The notes: generated by a model not told the origin, from the letters alone. Shown: positions 1 to 8,413, numbered from the stretch's first letter. The stretch is 46,310 nt of DNA from Bradyrhizobium sp. (GCF_030697065.1 NZ_JAUYQU010000095.1:1-46310); one strand, 5' to 3'. Numbers and translations are program-made.

Positions 1-565
<565 letters not shown>

Positions 566-692
566 GGCTTGCTCGCAAGGTTGGGAGCCGGAGGCGTCTG
601 CAGCGAGGCGCGGGCCGGCGGTTGAACCGTTCTAAGCATTTCTTGGGTAAATGGAAGGTTCTGGATGACCGCCAGCCCTGAACGGAGCCTCC

Positions 693-926
693 TCACCCCT
701 TCCGTTCCTGCCTCTCCGCATAGGCATCCACCAGCGCGCGGATCATGCGCTGGTACGGCACACGGCGCTGGCGGGCGGCGCGCTTGAAAAATGTGACCGA
801 GCGTTGCGACAGGCTCAGCGTCACCTTTTACGTTCCTCGCGCAGTCCAGTTCGGATTGACTTCCGCCACCGGGCCTTGCAGGAAATCGATCTGCGCGTTT
901 CAATGGCGTAAAGGGGCATTTTGCAT
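693..926 (-). pseudogene. Decayed BrnA/CopG-like ribbon-helix-helix antitoxin with two in-frame stops
   Basis: One minus-strand frame of 78 codons starts at ATG 926-924 and ends at TGA 695-693. It reads MQNAPLRH, stop, then NAQIDFLQGPVAEVNPNW, stop, then KVTLSLSQRSVTFFKRAARQ and RRVPYQRMIRALVDAYAERQ. The last part resembles the ribbon-helix-helix half of BrnA-type antitoxins (VTLSLS, then FFK, then PYQRMIR). Two nonsense codons, TGA at 902-900 and a TAA near 824, break the frame without shifting it. No BrnT-like toxin is visible next to it. Its ATG shares the CATG at 924-927 with the start of the plus-strand gene at 925, so the two are divergent back to back. Family call is from motif memory. 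Confidence 0.5.
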
Positions 927-1407
927 GAGAACGGACTTTCGCAAATCGACCACGTTGGCTGCAATATTGCTGGCCGCATCGGCTCTCACGGTGTCGGACA
1001 GTCGACCGGCGCGCGCCGACCGCTGCGAGGATATCGCCAAGGAGCTGCAGCAACAGGTCGACGGCATCAAGATCGGCATCACCACCGGAAAGACCATCTA
1101 TCTGTCGCACCCGCAGGCAAGGGAGCTTTCGCTCGGCTGTCGCGGCGCCAACTACTCCAACGAGCTCTACGCCAAGGCCGACCGCCGCAAGCCGAAGCCG
1201 GAATTTTTCGAGCTGGTCGCCAGCGCCGGCGCCATCGTCTTCACCATCCCGAAGCCCGACGTGATGACCGGTTCCACCCGCTGCATCCGGCGGATGGGGC
1301 TGCTGCGCGGCGACCGCGTCAAGATGCGCTTCCGCCGGCTCAACATGGAATGCACGCGCACCAGGACCGAGGCGGCGATCGCGATCACCCGCGGCTCGGA
1401 CGAATAG
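925..1407 (+). CDS. Secreted hypothetical protein, 160 aa
   Basis: I do not recognise the family. The protein starts with a basic, hydrophobic segment (RKSTTLAAILLAASAL) and a probable signal-peptidase site after ARA near residue 31, so it is likely exported. The mature part has four cysteines (residues 34, 72, 120, 143), an even number compatible with two disulfides, and a basic carboxyl half. The start at 925 was chosen because it directly precedes the signal peptide and has AAAGGGG upstream; the open frame extends to 745 but that part looks non-coding. The dense minus-strand frame over the same bases is judged a shadow. It stands alone, with a palindromic repeat downstream. Confidence 0.65.
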   Translation: MRTDFRKSTTLAAILLAASALTVSDSRPARADRCEDIAKELQQQVDGIKIGITTGKTIYLSHPQARELSLGCRGANYSNELYAKADRRKPKPEFFELVASAGAIVFTIPKPDVMTGSTRCIRRMGLLRGDRVKMRFRRLNMECTRTRTEAAIAITRGSDE

Positions 1408-1457
1408 CATGCCGCGGCGATGATATGGCCAGCCCGTTTGAAAACGACATTGTGAGA

Positions 1458-1542
1458 CCGTCATTCCGGGATGGTGCGTTAGCACCAGACCCGGAATCTC
1501 GAGATTCCGGGTTCGATGCTTCGCATCGCCCCGGAATGACGG
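1458..1542. repeat. Dispersed palindromic repeat, copy 1 (GTCATTCCGGG arms)
   Basis: Outer arms CCGTCATTCCGGG (1458-1470) and CCCCGGAATGACGG (1529-1542) are complementary. Inside are three smaller hairpins: GGTGC/GCACC at 1473-1486, a perfect 20-bp palindrome CCGGAATCTC/GAGATTCCGG at 1491-1510, and GATGC/GCATC at 1515-1527. The RNA or cruciform would be branched. A second copy lies at 15396-15487. Elements with these arms are common between genes in Bradyrhizobium-type genomes as I remember them; no protein is encoded. The rest of the gap from 1408 to 1745 shows nothing else I can name. Confidence 0.8.
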
Positions 1543-1745
1543 ATTGCCTACTTCGGCATTAAATCATTGGTATGAGTAGCCTTCGGATCCGATAACAGGA
1601 TCGGTCGCATTTGAGCGATCTTCGAGCCCGCCGTTCACCATCACGCTGCAATCCCCGCGATGCCTCGCAATTTCGGCTGCGGATTCATAAAGCTTTCGTC
1701 CCGGCCTCGTCACAGTCGGGGGAACGAAGCCGAGGATCCCGTCCG

Positions 1746-1913
1746 ATGAGTATTTCTGCAGTCAGTTCTTCGATGCCGATCAAACCGCCCGAGGCCGGCG
1801 TGCTCAAACCGCCGGAGGTCAAGGCCGACCGCGACGATCGCATACCGCCGCCGCCGCCGGTACGGGCGGCCCTGCCTCCGGGCCAGGGAACGCGGATCGA
1901 TCAGCTCGCGTGA
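1746..1913 (+). CDS. Small proline-rich hypothetical protein, 55 aa
   Basis: Starting at ATG 1746 the product begins MSISAVSSSMPIKPPEAGV and ends GQGTRIDQLA, with a run of five prolines in the middle. Short proteins with an MSxSxVSS start and a GQGxxxD-like end are familiar from Bradyrhizobium genomes, but I know no function. The open frame extends upstream to 1611; the later start is preferred because a GAGGA element precedes it and the upstream part has no protein-like character. There is no signal peptide or membrane segment. It could still be a spurious frame. Confidence 0.45.
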   Translation: MSISAVSSSMPIKPPEAGVLKPPEVKADRDDRIPPPPPVRAALPPGQGTRIDQLA

Positions 1914-2014
1914 ACCGGCGCGCCGCGTGCCGGCGGTGTCGGTGACAGTCGAACACATCCCGCAAAATCGTCTATAAGGACGGTCACATCCACGCGCGGA
2001 GCGGACGCGGTCCG

Positions 2015-2374
2015 ATGCCCAACACCAAGGTCTACACCGGCGGTTGCCATTGCGGCCTGGTGCGTTTCGAATGCACCACCGATCTCGCCATGGTCACCGC
2101 CTGCAACTGCTCGATCTGCACCAAGAAGGGCCTGCATTTCGCATTCCTGGACCCGAAGAGTTTCGTGCTTCGCGCCGGCGAGGATAATCTGCGCGAATAT
2201 CTCTTCAACAAGCACGCGATCAGGCACCAGTCCTGCATCGACTGCGGCGTCGAGGTCTTCGCCAACGGCACCCGGCCCGACGGCACCGCGGTGGTGGCGC
2301 TCAATGTCAGCTGCATCGACGGCATCGAGCTTGCAGGATTGACGATGACGCCGATCGACGGACGGAACAGGTAG
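2015..2374 (+). CDS. GFA (CENP-V/GFA domain) family protein, 119 aa
   Basis: This is a single-domain member of the family named after glutathione-dependent formaldehyde-activating enzyme. The zinc-ligand pattern is complete: GGCHCG (Cys11, Cys13), CNCSIC (Cys30, 32, 35) and CIDCG (Cys74, 77). The length is normal for compact members. Family proteins bind two zinc ions and often glutathione; the actual substrate is rarely known, and formaldehyde chemistry should not be assumed. The next gene is a convergent glutathione S-transferase, which fits a glutathione theme but is not an operon partner. Confidence 0.88.
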   Translation: MPNTKVYTGGCHCGLVRFECTTDLAMVTACNCSICTKKGLHFAFLDPKSFVLRAGEDNLREYLFNKHAIRHQSCIDCGVEVFANGTRPDGTAVVALNVSCIDGIELAGLTMTPIDGRNR

Positions 2375-2398
2375 CGCCGCTGCGCGCTTCGCAACACC

Positions 2399-3100
2399 TC
2401 AAACATCCAGCTCCCTGTAGCGCCGGAAAATTCCCTCTTCGTTGAAGGGAATGCGGCGCTCGCTTTCCAGATACGCCCTGATGTTCGGCCGTGCCGCCAC
2501 GCGGTCATGCAGACCGACAAGGCCGGGGATCCTGCGCTCGTGGGCCTTCATGCGTTTCGGGAAAGCGTAGCGCAGCCCCGCCACGATCTGGAAAAGGGAG
2601 AGATCGACGCAAGTGACGCGGCGGCCCATGACCCAGGAGCCGCCGCCGCTCTCCAGCAACCGCTCGAAATAATCGAGATATTTCGGCACCCGCTCCTTCC
2701 AGAATTCCGCGGTGCGTTTCTTCGCCGGCCCGCGCTGATCCTCGTAATACAGCGAAGGCCCGAGCGGATGATGGGTGTCGTGGATTTCCAGGACGAGATC
2801 CGCGATCGTCAACTGCAGCTGATGCAGCCACAGCCTTCCCGCTTCCGCCTTCGGCGCGAGGCCATGGCGCGGCCCGAGATAGAGCAGGATGTTGGCGGTC
2901 TGCCCGACCACGAGCTTGCCCGCCTTGAGAAACGGCGGGGCGAACGGCGGCGTGTGGTGCGCCTCCATCATCTTCGTCATCGCGCCCATGCCGCGTCGGC
3001 GCGCCACGTCGACGTAATCGGCGCCGGCCTCCTCCAGTGCAAGGCGGACAAATTCGCCGCGCCCCTGGATCTGCGGCCAGTAATAGAGTTCGTAACGCAT
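2399..3100 (-). CDS. Glutathione S-transferase family protein, 233 aa
   Basis: The product begins MRYELYYWPQIQGRGEFVRL, the beta-alpha start of a thioredoxin-fold GST amino domain, with QTANILLYLG as the cis-Pro/glutathione-binding region shifted to the middle. The helical carboxyl domain runs from about residue 95 (LHQLQLTIADLVLEIHDTHH) to VTCVDLSLFQIVAGLRYAFP, the usual D-x-S-L-F motif of GST carboxyl domains. It is cytosolic and expected to conjugate or reduce substrates with glutathione. The start at 3100 is supported by AAGGATCGCCG just before ATG; a longer frame to 3247 lacks such support. It converges with the GFA gene. Confidence 0.85.
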   Translation of the reverse strand: MRYELYYWPQIQGRGEFVRLALEEAGADYVDVARRRGMGAMTKMMEAHHTPPFAPPFLKAGKLVVGQTANILLYLGPRHGLAPKAEAGRLWLHQLQLTIADLVLEIHDTHHPLGPSLYYEDQRGPAKKRTAEFWKERVPKYLDYFERLLESGGGSWVMGRRVTCVDLSLFQIVAGLRYAFPKRMKAHERRIPGLVGLHDRVAARPNIRAYLESERRIPFNEEGIFRRYRELDV

Positions 3101-3228
3101 CGGCGATCCTTCCATCGGACGTGGGCTGGCCCGCAACGGAACCAGCCTGGGGTTCCGGTCCCCGATGCGCGCCGGTGCAAGCATATACAACCGTCGCCAC
3201 GGAAAGGAGCACGAGGCGCCCCAACGGA

Positions 3229-3260
3229 AAAGGCGCCGCGGAATCAACCGCGGCGCCTTT
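3229..3260 (-). terminator. Rho-independent terminator of the Tim44-like gene
   Basis: AAAGGCGCCGCGG (3229-3241) pairs perfectly with CCGCGGCGCCTTT (3248-3260) around a 6-base loop. On the minus strand the stem ends in a T run, 22 bases after the stop codon of the gene at 3282-4259. The stem also separates that gene from the GST gene downstream on the same strand. Confidence 0.85.
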
Positions 3261-3281
3261 GATGTCAGTCGTTGCAGGCGA

Positions 3282-4259
3282 TCAGGCTTCCTGGATCGCC
3301 GAGAGTTCCCAGTTTTCGCCGCGCCGCCGCACGAAGGTCCACACCTCCGTCGCCTCGATCGGCTGTTCGCTGCCCGCGACCAGACGGTCGGTGCCGCGCT
3401 CCAGGGTCTTGTCGATCAGCGAGAACCGCATCGCCACGCTGGCGTAGTCGGTTTCGCCCTCGCGCCAGGCTTCCGCGAGGTCGCCCTGCAGCAGCTTGAC
3501 GTCGGACACCTTGTTGATGTCGTTCTTGGCCTTGTTCTCCTCGAGGTCCTTGGTGAAGTACATCACCATTTCGGGGGTCGCCAGCGTATGCAGCTTGTCG
3601 ACATCCTCGTTCGACCATGCCGTCTGGACATCGCCGAGCAGCCGCTCGAACGCCTCGTAGTCGGCCGGCTGGATCTCCAGCGGTGCGCTGCCCGATCCCA
3701 GGCCGAAGCCGGTTCCGGTGCGCAGCGAGTTCAGCGGACCGCCGGGGCCGCCCGGGGCTCCGGACGCCGGTCCGGCATAGGCCGAAGCGGTGGCAGGAGT
3801 GTTACGGCGCTGCCACCACGACATCGCCAGCCGGACCACGATGATGATCAGGCCGATCTGCAGGATCAGGCCGATGATCGATGCCATGCTGCCGAGGCCG
3901 GAAAACAACCCGCCGCCGAACAGCATGCCGAGCAGACCGGCGCCGAGGAAGCCAGCGGCGAGGCCGCCGAGCATGCCCATGCCGGGCTTGTTGAACATGC
4001 CGCCCTTGGCGGCGGCACCGGTGGCGGCAGCACCGGCCACGCCGGGGCTGCCGGGCTGGGTCATGGTGCGGTTGAGCGGCTGCGCCGCCTTCGGAGCTGT
4101 AGCGGTGGGGGGCGGCGCCGAGAAGGTCCGGCTCCCGCGGGAACCGCCACCGCCCGGCCGTGCGTCGGCCGCTGAGATCGCAAACATCACCGGAATCGCC
4201 AACGATAGAATGACGGCAAGGGCCTGGACGATGCTGCGCGTACGCTGCGTGAAATTCAT
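3282..4259 (-). CDS. Tim44-like domain protein, 325 aa
   Basis: The amino end (MNFTQRTRSIVQALAVILSL) is a signal or anchor segment, followed by a glycine/serine/proline-rich stretch and a glycine-rich hydrophobic region near residues 95-150 (GMLGGLAAGFLGAGLLGMLF, then IGLILQIGLIIIVVRLAMSW) that probably spans the membrane twice. Residues 190-325 form the Tim44-like domain, with TWSNED-like and WTFVRRRGENWELSAIQEA segments typical of the family. Bacterial Tim44-like proteins (TimA-type) are membrane-linked and poorly understood; mitochondrial Tim44 tethers Hsp70 at the import channel. The start at 4259 has GAGGAAAAAGAC before it. It is monocistronic with its own terminator. Confidence 0.85.
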   Translation of the reverse strand: MNFTQRTRSIVQALAVILSLAIPVMFAISAADARPGGGGSRGSRTFSAPPPTATAPKAAQPLNRTMTQPGSPGVAGAAATGAAAKGGMFNKPGMGMLGGLAAGFLGAGLLGMLFGGGLFSGLGSMASIIGLILQIGLIIIVVRLAMSWWQRRNTPATASAYAGPASGAPGGPGGPLNSLRTGTGFGLGSGSAPLEIQPADYEAFERLLGDVQTAWSNEDVDKLHTLATPEMVMYFTKDLEENKAKNDINKVSDVKLLQGDLAEAWREGETDYASVAMRFSLIDKTLERGTDRLVAGSEQPIEATEVWTFVRRRGENWELSAIQEA

Positions 4260-4645
4260 GTCTTTTTCCTCAAATCCCCAGCAGGGGGAAGCAGCCACTA
4301 AGATGGGCAGCGCCGCCCAAAAGTGAAGCCGCCATAGGGACGCATGGCTGCGGCGCTCGGTCGCGGGGATGCGTCAATTAGGCAGGTATATCCGGATTCA
4401 GCGGAACGGCGGCAGTTGGCGGACTACGAAGCGCTGAGGGTCGGCCTCTTTGGCTTGATCCATCGCAACCGCTGATCCCGAGCGCATTGTTACTGATATG
4501 GCCCGCCCCGCCGAGGTGACAGCCACGGCTCCAGTTGCCGCAGCCAGAGCGATCGACGAGCGCTTTGGGACCGCCGCAGTTCGTGAAGAGGAAGTGGGAA
4601 GTGAAATGTGCCGCGCTGTCTCGGCACCCAGATGAGGATTGGATC

Positions 4646-4695
4646 ATGGCCAATAGAGACGTCGTCATTTGCTCATGCGCACCGCGATCGGCGCT
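4646..4695 (+). pseudogene. Scrap of a thiolase (acetyl-CoA acetyltransferase) amino terminus
   Basis: ATG at 4646 opens MANRDVVICS, which is how many acetyl-CoA acetyltransferases start. A shift of frame then yields RTAIGAGS, the next conserved thiolase segment (VRTAIG). After that the similarity ends, and the AhpD-like gene starts 40 bases on. The natural reading is a truncated, frameshifted gene start left by a rearrangement. The match is short, so chance is possible. The rest of the gap 4260-4645 shows no gene I can support; one 45-codon frame from 4498 has no ribosome-binding site. Confidence 0.4.
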
Positions 4696-4738
4696 GGAAG
4701 CCGTGACTTGATCTTTATGAAGCAGCGAGGGACTGGAT

Positions 4739-5089
4739 ATGACCACAGACTTTACCGATGTCGCCCGTGATGTGATCGTCGGCGTAGGGCTGCTGCAAAA
4801 AGCCGCGCCCGAAACGATGAAAGCCTTTGGGGCTCTTTCCACTGCGGCGACAGCCTCAAAAGTGATCGACACGAAAACGAAAGAACTAATGGCGCTCGCG
4901 ATCGGCATCGCCGTCCACTGCGACGGCTGCGTCGCCTATCACACGAAGATGGCTCATCAGCATGGAGCGAGCCGGGAGGAAGTCGCCGAGACGGCAGCTC
5001 TCGCCGTCTATATGGGAGGCGGGCCGGCGGCAGTGTACGGAGCCGATGCGTTACGCGCCTACGATCAATTTGCCGGCTCCAAGCCGTAG
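4739..5089 (+). CDS. Carboxymuconolactone decarboxylase/AhpD-like protein, 116 aa
   Basis: This is a small all-helical protein of the AhpD/CMD family. The redox motif is intact: HCDGCVAYHTK gives Cys61-x2-Cys64 with His68, the arrangement of alkylhydroperoxidase AhpD. Flanking segments KTKELMALAIGIA and EVAETAALAVYMGGGPA are typical. Such proteins form oligomers and act in peroxide or thiol redox reactions, or as gamma-carboxymuconolactone decarboxylase relatives; the cysteine pair argues for redox work. The start has AGCGAGGGACTGG upstream. It precedes the ATP-grasp gene by 127 bases, with an operator-like inverted repeat between them. Confidence 0.85.
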   Translation: MTTDFTDVARDVIVGVGLLQKAAPETMKAFGALSTAATASKVIDTKTKELMALAIGIAVHCDGCVAYHTKMAHQHGASREEVAETAALAVYMGGGPAAVYGADALRAYDQFAGSKP

Positions 5090-5129
5090 TCGCGAATAAT
5101 CGCCGGTTGGCTTTGGCATCGCCGCAGCA

Positions 5130-5153
5130 ATATTTCCATATTTCTGGAAATAT
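5130..5153. promoter_or_regulatory. Operator-like inverted repeat upstream of the ATP-grasp gene
   Basis: ATATTTCC (5130-5137) and GGAAATAT (5146-5153) are perfect inverted repeats separated by 8 bases. The site is AT-rich in a GC-rich region and lies 64 bases before the ATG at 5217, where an operator over a promoter would sit. It is not followed by a T run in a way that suggests a terminator. The regulator is unknown. Confidence 0.5.
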
Positions 5154-5216
5154 CGTTGACGGTGTTTGAAAGCGAGCCTATGTTGCCAGGCGCGAGAGTA
5201 AGGCGAGGTTGAACAC

Positions 5217-6500
5217 ATGGACGCTCCGGCGCCTGTCACGTCCGAGACTCGAACCATCTCCGAGGTTCTGAACCGTGAGTGCTTCTGCATCACGCTGGAC
5301 CGGGACGCTTTGTGCCAGGCCCTCGAGCGGGAGGTCGGAGATCCGGAATTCTGTCGGACCTTCATCGGGCCGAAGACTCATCTTTTCTCGAACGTGCCGG
5401 TATTCCTGCCGGAAGCCAGTGTCGGGGAGATGCTTCGGACCGTGCATGCGGTCGAAGCTGCCACTCGATTGCCGGGTTATCGCGATGCGGCGTTGTCCCG
5501 GGCTCCCGCGACCGCTCGGCATGATTTCGGGCCGGTTGGCGCGTTCATGGGTTACGACTTTCACCTTGCTGCCGAGGGTCCCAGGCTGATCGAGGTAAAT
5601 ACCAACGCCGGCGGCGGCTTTTTGAACGCGCTGCTGGCCAAGGCCCAGCGGGCTTGCTGCAAGGAGGTAGAGGTCGCTCTGGGCCGACCGCAAGCCGACG
5701 ATTTCGAGGCGGCCGTCATGCGGATGTTCCAGCACGAGTGGGAACTCCAGAAGCGGCAAGGCATCCCGCGGCGGATCGCGATCGTCGATGACCGCCCGGC
5801 AGAACAGTATCTTTATCCGGAGTTTCTGCTGGCTCAGCGCTTCTTCCAGAAGAACGGCATCGATGCCGTGATCGTGGATGGCAATCAGCTCCGGTACGCG
5901 CGTGGCGAACTGCTCGCGAACCACCAGCCGATCGATCTGGTCTACAATCGCTTGGTCGATTTTTCCCTTGGCAGTCCCGAACACGGGGATCTCCGCGACG
6001 CTTACCTCGACGGCGCAGTCGTCGTTACACCCAATCCGCGCGTGCATGCACTGTACGCAGACAAGCGCAACCTCGCGCTGCTGTCCGATCATGCGGCGCT
6101 TCGCTCCTGGGGAGCGTCGCCGTCGATACTCGCTGACCTGGCCGGCGTGCCGCATACGGTGCTCGTTACTCCCGAAAATGCGCAGGAACTGTGGCGCGCG
6201 AGAAAGTCGTTGTTCTTCAAGCCAGCGGGCGGTTACGGGAGCAAGGCAGTCTATCGCGGAGACAAAGTCACCACGGGCGTATGGGCGGAGATCACTCGTG
6301 CTGGATATGTCGCCCAGGATTTTGCCGCGCCGAGTGAACGCATGGTCAAGGTGGACGGCTGTCCGGAGGCCCGAAAGACCGACGTCAGGCTATACGTCTA
6401 CAACGGTGACGTGTTGCTCACGGCGGCGCGACTGTATCAGGGACAGACGACGAATTTCCGGACACCGGGCGGCGGCTTCGCTCCGGTATTCGTCATTTGA
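5217..6500 (+). CDS. ATP-grasp family enzyme, 427 aa
   Basis: I recognise an ATP-grasp fold but not the precise family. The carboxyl half holds LFFKPAGGYGSKAVYRGD (nucleotide lysine and glycine-rich loop), then KTDVRLYVYNGDVLLTAARL and GQTTNFRTPGGGFAPVF, the usual region for metal and phosphate ligands. The amino half contains RLIEVNTNAGGGFLNALL, a separate conserved-looking glycine segment. ATP-grasp enzymes join a carboxylate to an amine or thiol via an acyl phosphate, as in glutathione synthetase. The substrate here is unknown. The gene is tail to tail with the methyltransferase gene, and the two overlap by 8 bases. Confidence 0.7.
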   Translation: MDAPAPVTSETRTISEVLNRECFCITLDRDALCQALEREVGDPEFCRTFIGPKTHLFSNVPVFLPEASVGEMLRTVHAVEAATRLPGYRDAALSRAPATARHDFGPVGAFMGYDFHLAAEGPRLIEVNTNAGGGFLNALLAKAQRACCKEVEVALGRPQADDFEAAVMRMFQHEWELQKRQGIPRRIAIVDDRPAEQYLYPEFLLAQRFFQKNGIDAVIVDGNQLRYARGELLANHQPIDLVYNRLVDFSLGSPEHGDLRDAYLDGAVVVTPNPRVHALYADKRNLALLSDHAALRSWGASPSILADLAGVPHTVLVTPENAQELWRARKSLFFKPAGGYGSKAVYRGDKVTTGVWAEITRAGYVAQDFAAPSERMVKVDGCPEARKTDVRLYVYNGDVLLTAARLYQGQTTNFRTPGGGFAPVFVI

Positions 6501-7161
6501 GCGGCGCTTCATGAGGCTGAACGTTCTTCGGCCAACCCGCAGAATCATGCCGCCGGCCGTGCGCATCCAGATACATGTAGGTCATCGGACGCGGCCCGCT
6601 TGCGTACTCCGTTCGAAGCCTCAGGAGATCGAAGCCGGCCGAGCGGATGAGGTCGTCCATTTTCCGGTCCAGACGGCAACCGCCGGCAACGTGGCACCAG
6701 ATGGGCGTGAGCCGGTGTTGCCAGCGTTCGACTCCTGACTCGGGTGAAAGCCCATGTTCGACGAAGAGCAGCTGGCCATGCGGCCTCAGCACCCGTCGCA
6801 TCTCGCGTAATGCGGCCGATGGGTCCGGGATCGAACAAAGCGTCCACGTCATCACCACGGTGTCCATGGTGTTCTCAGCGAGGGGAATCGCGATCGCAGA
6901 CCCCTGCAGGAATTCGGCGGGCACACCGGCCGCGGCAGCGCGTCGGCGCGCGATAGCAAGCAAACGGGGCGATGGGTCGATCCCGAATACGGTCTCGACC
7001 CGCTTGTCGTAGAGCGGAAAATTCAATCCTGATCCGATGCCGACTTCGAGCACCCGTCCGGTGGCTGCAGCAACCACCTCGCGGCGATACTTCTGCAACG
7101 GGCGCTGCCGCATGACCAGATCGAGGATGGGTGGCAGAACCCAGCGGTCATAGAGATTCAC
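6493..7161 (-). CDS. Class I SAM-dependent methyltransferase, 222 aa
   Basis: Motif I is clear: RVLEVGIGSGLNFPLY, followed by VFGIDPSPRLLAIARR (motif II acidic residue) and the post-motif segment MDTVVMTWTLCSIPDPSAAL with EMRRVLRPHGQLLFVEHG. This is the layout of phospholipid or small-molecule methyltransferases of the UbiE-like class. I chose GTG at 7161 because its bases overlap the TGA of the upstream amidotransferase gene (GTGA) and AAAGAGG sits correctly before it; the frame also stays open to 7377 inside the upstream gene. The overlap implies translational coupling and a shared task. The substrate cannot be read from the sequence. Confidence 0.82.
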   Translation of the reverse strand: MNLYDRWVLPPILDLVMRQRPLQKYRREVVAAATGRVLEVGIGSGLNFPLYDKRVETVFGIDPSPRLLAIARRRAAAAGVPAEFLQGSAIAIPLAENTMDTVVMTWTLCSIPDPSAALREMRRVLRPHGQLLFVEHGLSPESGVERWQHRLTPIWCHVAGGCRLDRKMDDLIRSAGFDLLRLRTEYASGPRPMTYMYLDAHGRRHDSAGWPKNVQPHEAPLK

Positions 7162-8114
7162 GATGGCCTCTTTGCATCGCTGACGAAATCCAACGGTGCT
7201 TGACCGGCGGACGCAGCGCCCGAATTTACGAAGGCTCTTCCGGCATCGTCGGGTCCCGATCGGTCCAATGGATCGACCGGATCCTCGCATAATACCGGAC
7301 TTTCGCCGACCATTTGTCGTCCAACGAATTGTCCATGAGAAACGGCAACCAGTTCCCCTTCTGCAAGAGGCTCCCACCGCTCGCTTGTCAAGGGAACGCT
7401 CGCGAATAGCGTAACGAGCCGATCGTCGCTTCGGATCGAGAGCCCGTCCGCCACGATACCTGGTCGGCCGCTCTGACAGTGTCGCTGGAGCGACACAAGA
7501 CCCGGCGCCTCTACCTTGCCGGTTTCAGCATGCTTCCGCCGGTGTCCGTGAGCGAACAGCAGTTCACCATCGCAATACAGAAAATTCGCGGGACCCAATG
7601 CCCGGAGCTGGCTGGCAAACGTCGACACCACCAAGAACCTTTCGCGGAGCGTCGGCGTTGCGCCGGGCACCCGCCAGATCGCCGCCATACGGTCGAGCAG
7701 GACGCAAAAGGCGAGTTCGGAGTCGGTCTCGCCGATTGGATTGAACCGATCGGCCTGGAGCCCGCCCGAGAATATGCCCGGCAGATCGCCGTTGTGCGCA
7801 AACAAGTGTGCACGTCCGGCCAGTTCCCGAACGAACGGCTGGGCATTGGAGTAGGACCGCGTTCCGCGCGTTGCCTTGCGGGTATGCGCGATCACCAACT
7901 GGCTTCGCAGGTTATGACCGGCGATGAACTGGATCCATTCGCTGTCGCCGACAGCGGCCGAGTCCTTCATCAAGCGGACGTCCGCTCCCTCATAATAGCC
8001 GACACCCCAGCCATCATTGTACGTTCCGGAGGCACGGCCATGTTCAGCGAGCTTGGGCAGCGAAACACTCACCGTTGCAGGGGCGTTGCTCGACAGTCCG
8101 AGGAGTTCACACAT
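7158..8114 (-). CDS. Class II glutamine amidotransferase, 318 aa
   Basis: The protein starts MCELLGLSSN, so removal of Met exposes the nucleophilic Cys2 of Ntn-type glutaminases. Further markers are NDGWGVGYYEG, VIAHTRKATRGT, AHNGDL and NPIGETDSELAF, the pattern of the YafJ/EgtC branch. These enzymes release ammonia from glutamine or hydrolyse gamma-glutamyl bonds; EgtC acts in ergothioneine synthesis. Length is somewhat above the usual 250-280 because of a carboxyl extension after about residue 260. It is the first gene of a two-gene operon with the methyltransferase. No EgtB or EgtD is seen here, so an ergothioneine role is only an analogy. Confidence 0.85.
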   Translation of the reverse strand: MCELLGLSSNAPATVSVSLPKLAEHGRASGTYNDGWGVGYYEGADVRLMKDSAAVGDSEWIQFIAGHNLRSQLVIAHTRKATRGTRSYSNAQPFVRELAGRAHLFAHNGDLPGIFSGGLQADRFNPIGETDSELAFCVLLDRMAAIWRVPGATPTLRERFLVVSTFASQLRALGPANFLYCDGELLFAHGHRRKHAETGKVEAPGLVSLQRHCQSGRPGIVADGLSIRSDDRLVTLFASVPLTSERWEPLAEGELVAVSHGQFVGRQMVGESPVLCEDPVDPLDRSGPDDAGRAFVNSGAASAGQAPLDFVSDAKRPS

Positions 8115-8159
8115 GGCACCGCCAAATCAGACCCTGCACAACATCGCGAATTCCCGACG

Positions 8160-8236
8160 TATGGGACCCTCGCTTTCGAGTGTTCAACGGATCTGGCCGA
8201 GAAGCGGGCAAAATCGCGGTGCTGCTCGAACGAATT
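8160..8236 (+). pseudogene. Possible remnant of a GFA-family gene
   Basis: One plus-strand frame in the 299-base gap between the amidotransferase start and arsR reads YGTLAFECSTDLAEKRAKSR and then CCSN. The piece FECSTDLA closely echoes FECTTDLA of the intact GFA protein encoded at 2015, followed as there by closely spaced cysteines. No start codon, no zinc-ligand set and no downstream domain remain. The match is short and could be chance. Confidence 0.25.
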
Positions 8237-8349
8237 GTATCCTACCAACCGACGTTCCGGTTGGATTGACCTGCATCAACCGACCTGACCCACTTGGCCC
8301 TAGAAGAAGAGGCGGAAACAGTTACTGCAAAGAAACTCGCGTCGGACCC

Positions 8350-8378
8350 TTGCACAATTGATGGCAAACACATTATAT
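8350..8378 (+). promoter_or_regulatory. Sigma-70-type promoter of the arsR operon
   Basis: TTGCAC at 8350-8355 and TTATAT at 8373-8378 are separated by 17 bases, a good housekeeping promoter. The -10 element touches the palindrome at 8377-8400, so a repressor bound there would cover the start point. It lies 36 bases before the ATG at 8414. Confidence 0.6.
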
Positions 8379-8400
8379 GCGGTTATGCGCATAAGCGCAT
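8377..8400. promoter_or_regulatory. 24-bp ArsR-type operator
   Basis: The 24 bases are symmetric except for one pair (positions 6 and 19). The core TTATGCGCATAA at 8383-8394 is a perfect 12-bp palindrome, flanked by ATGCG and CGCAT arms. It overlaps the likely -10 and initiation region just before arsR, as expected for autorepression by a dimeric winged-helix ArsR protein. Confidence 0.75.
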
Positions 8401-8413
8401 TTAGGATAAGCAT

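Noticed and set aside
1461..1540. CRISPR array
   Set aside because: The repeat is a single branched palindrome, not regularly spaced units with unique spacers; no cas gene is near.
7158..8114. Ergothioneine biosynthesis protein EgtC
   Set aside because: Only the amidotransferase fold is shared; EgtB and EgtD are not present and the neighbouring methyltransferase does not look like EgtD.
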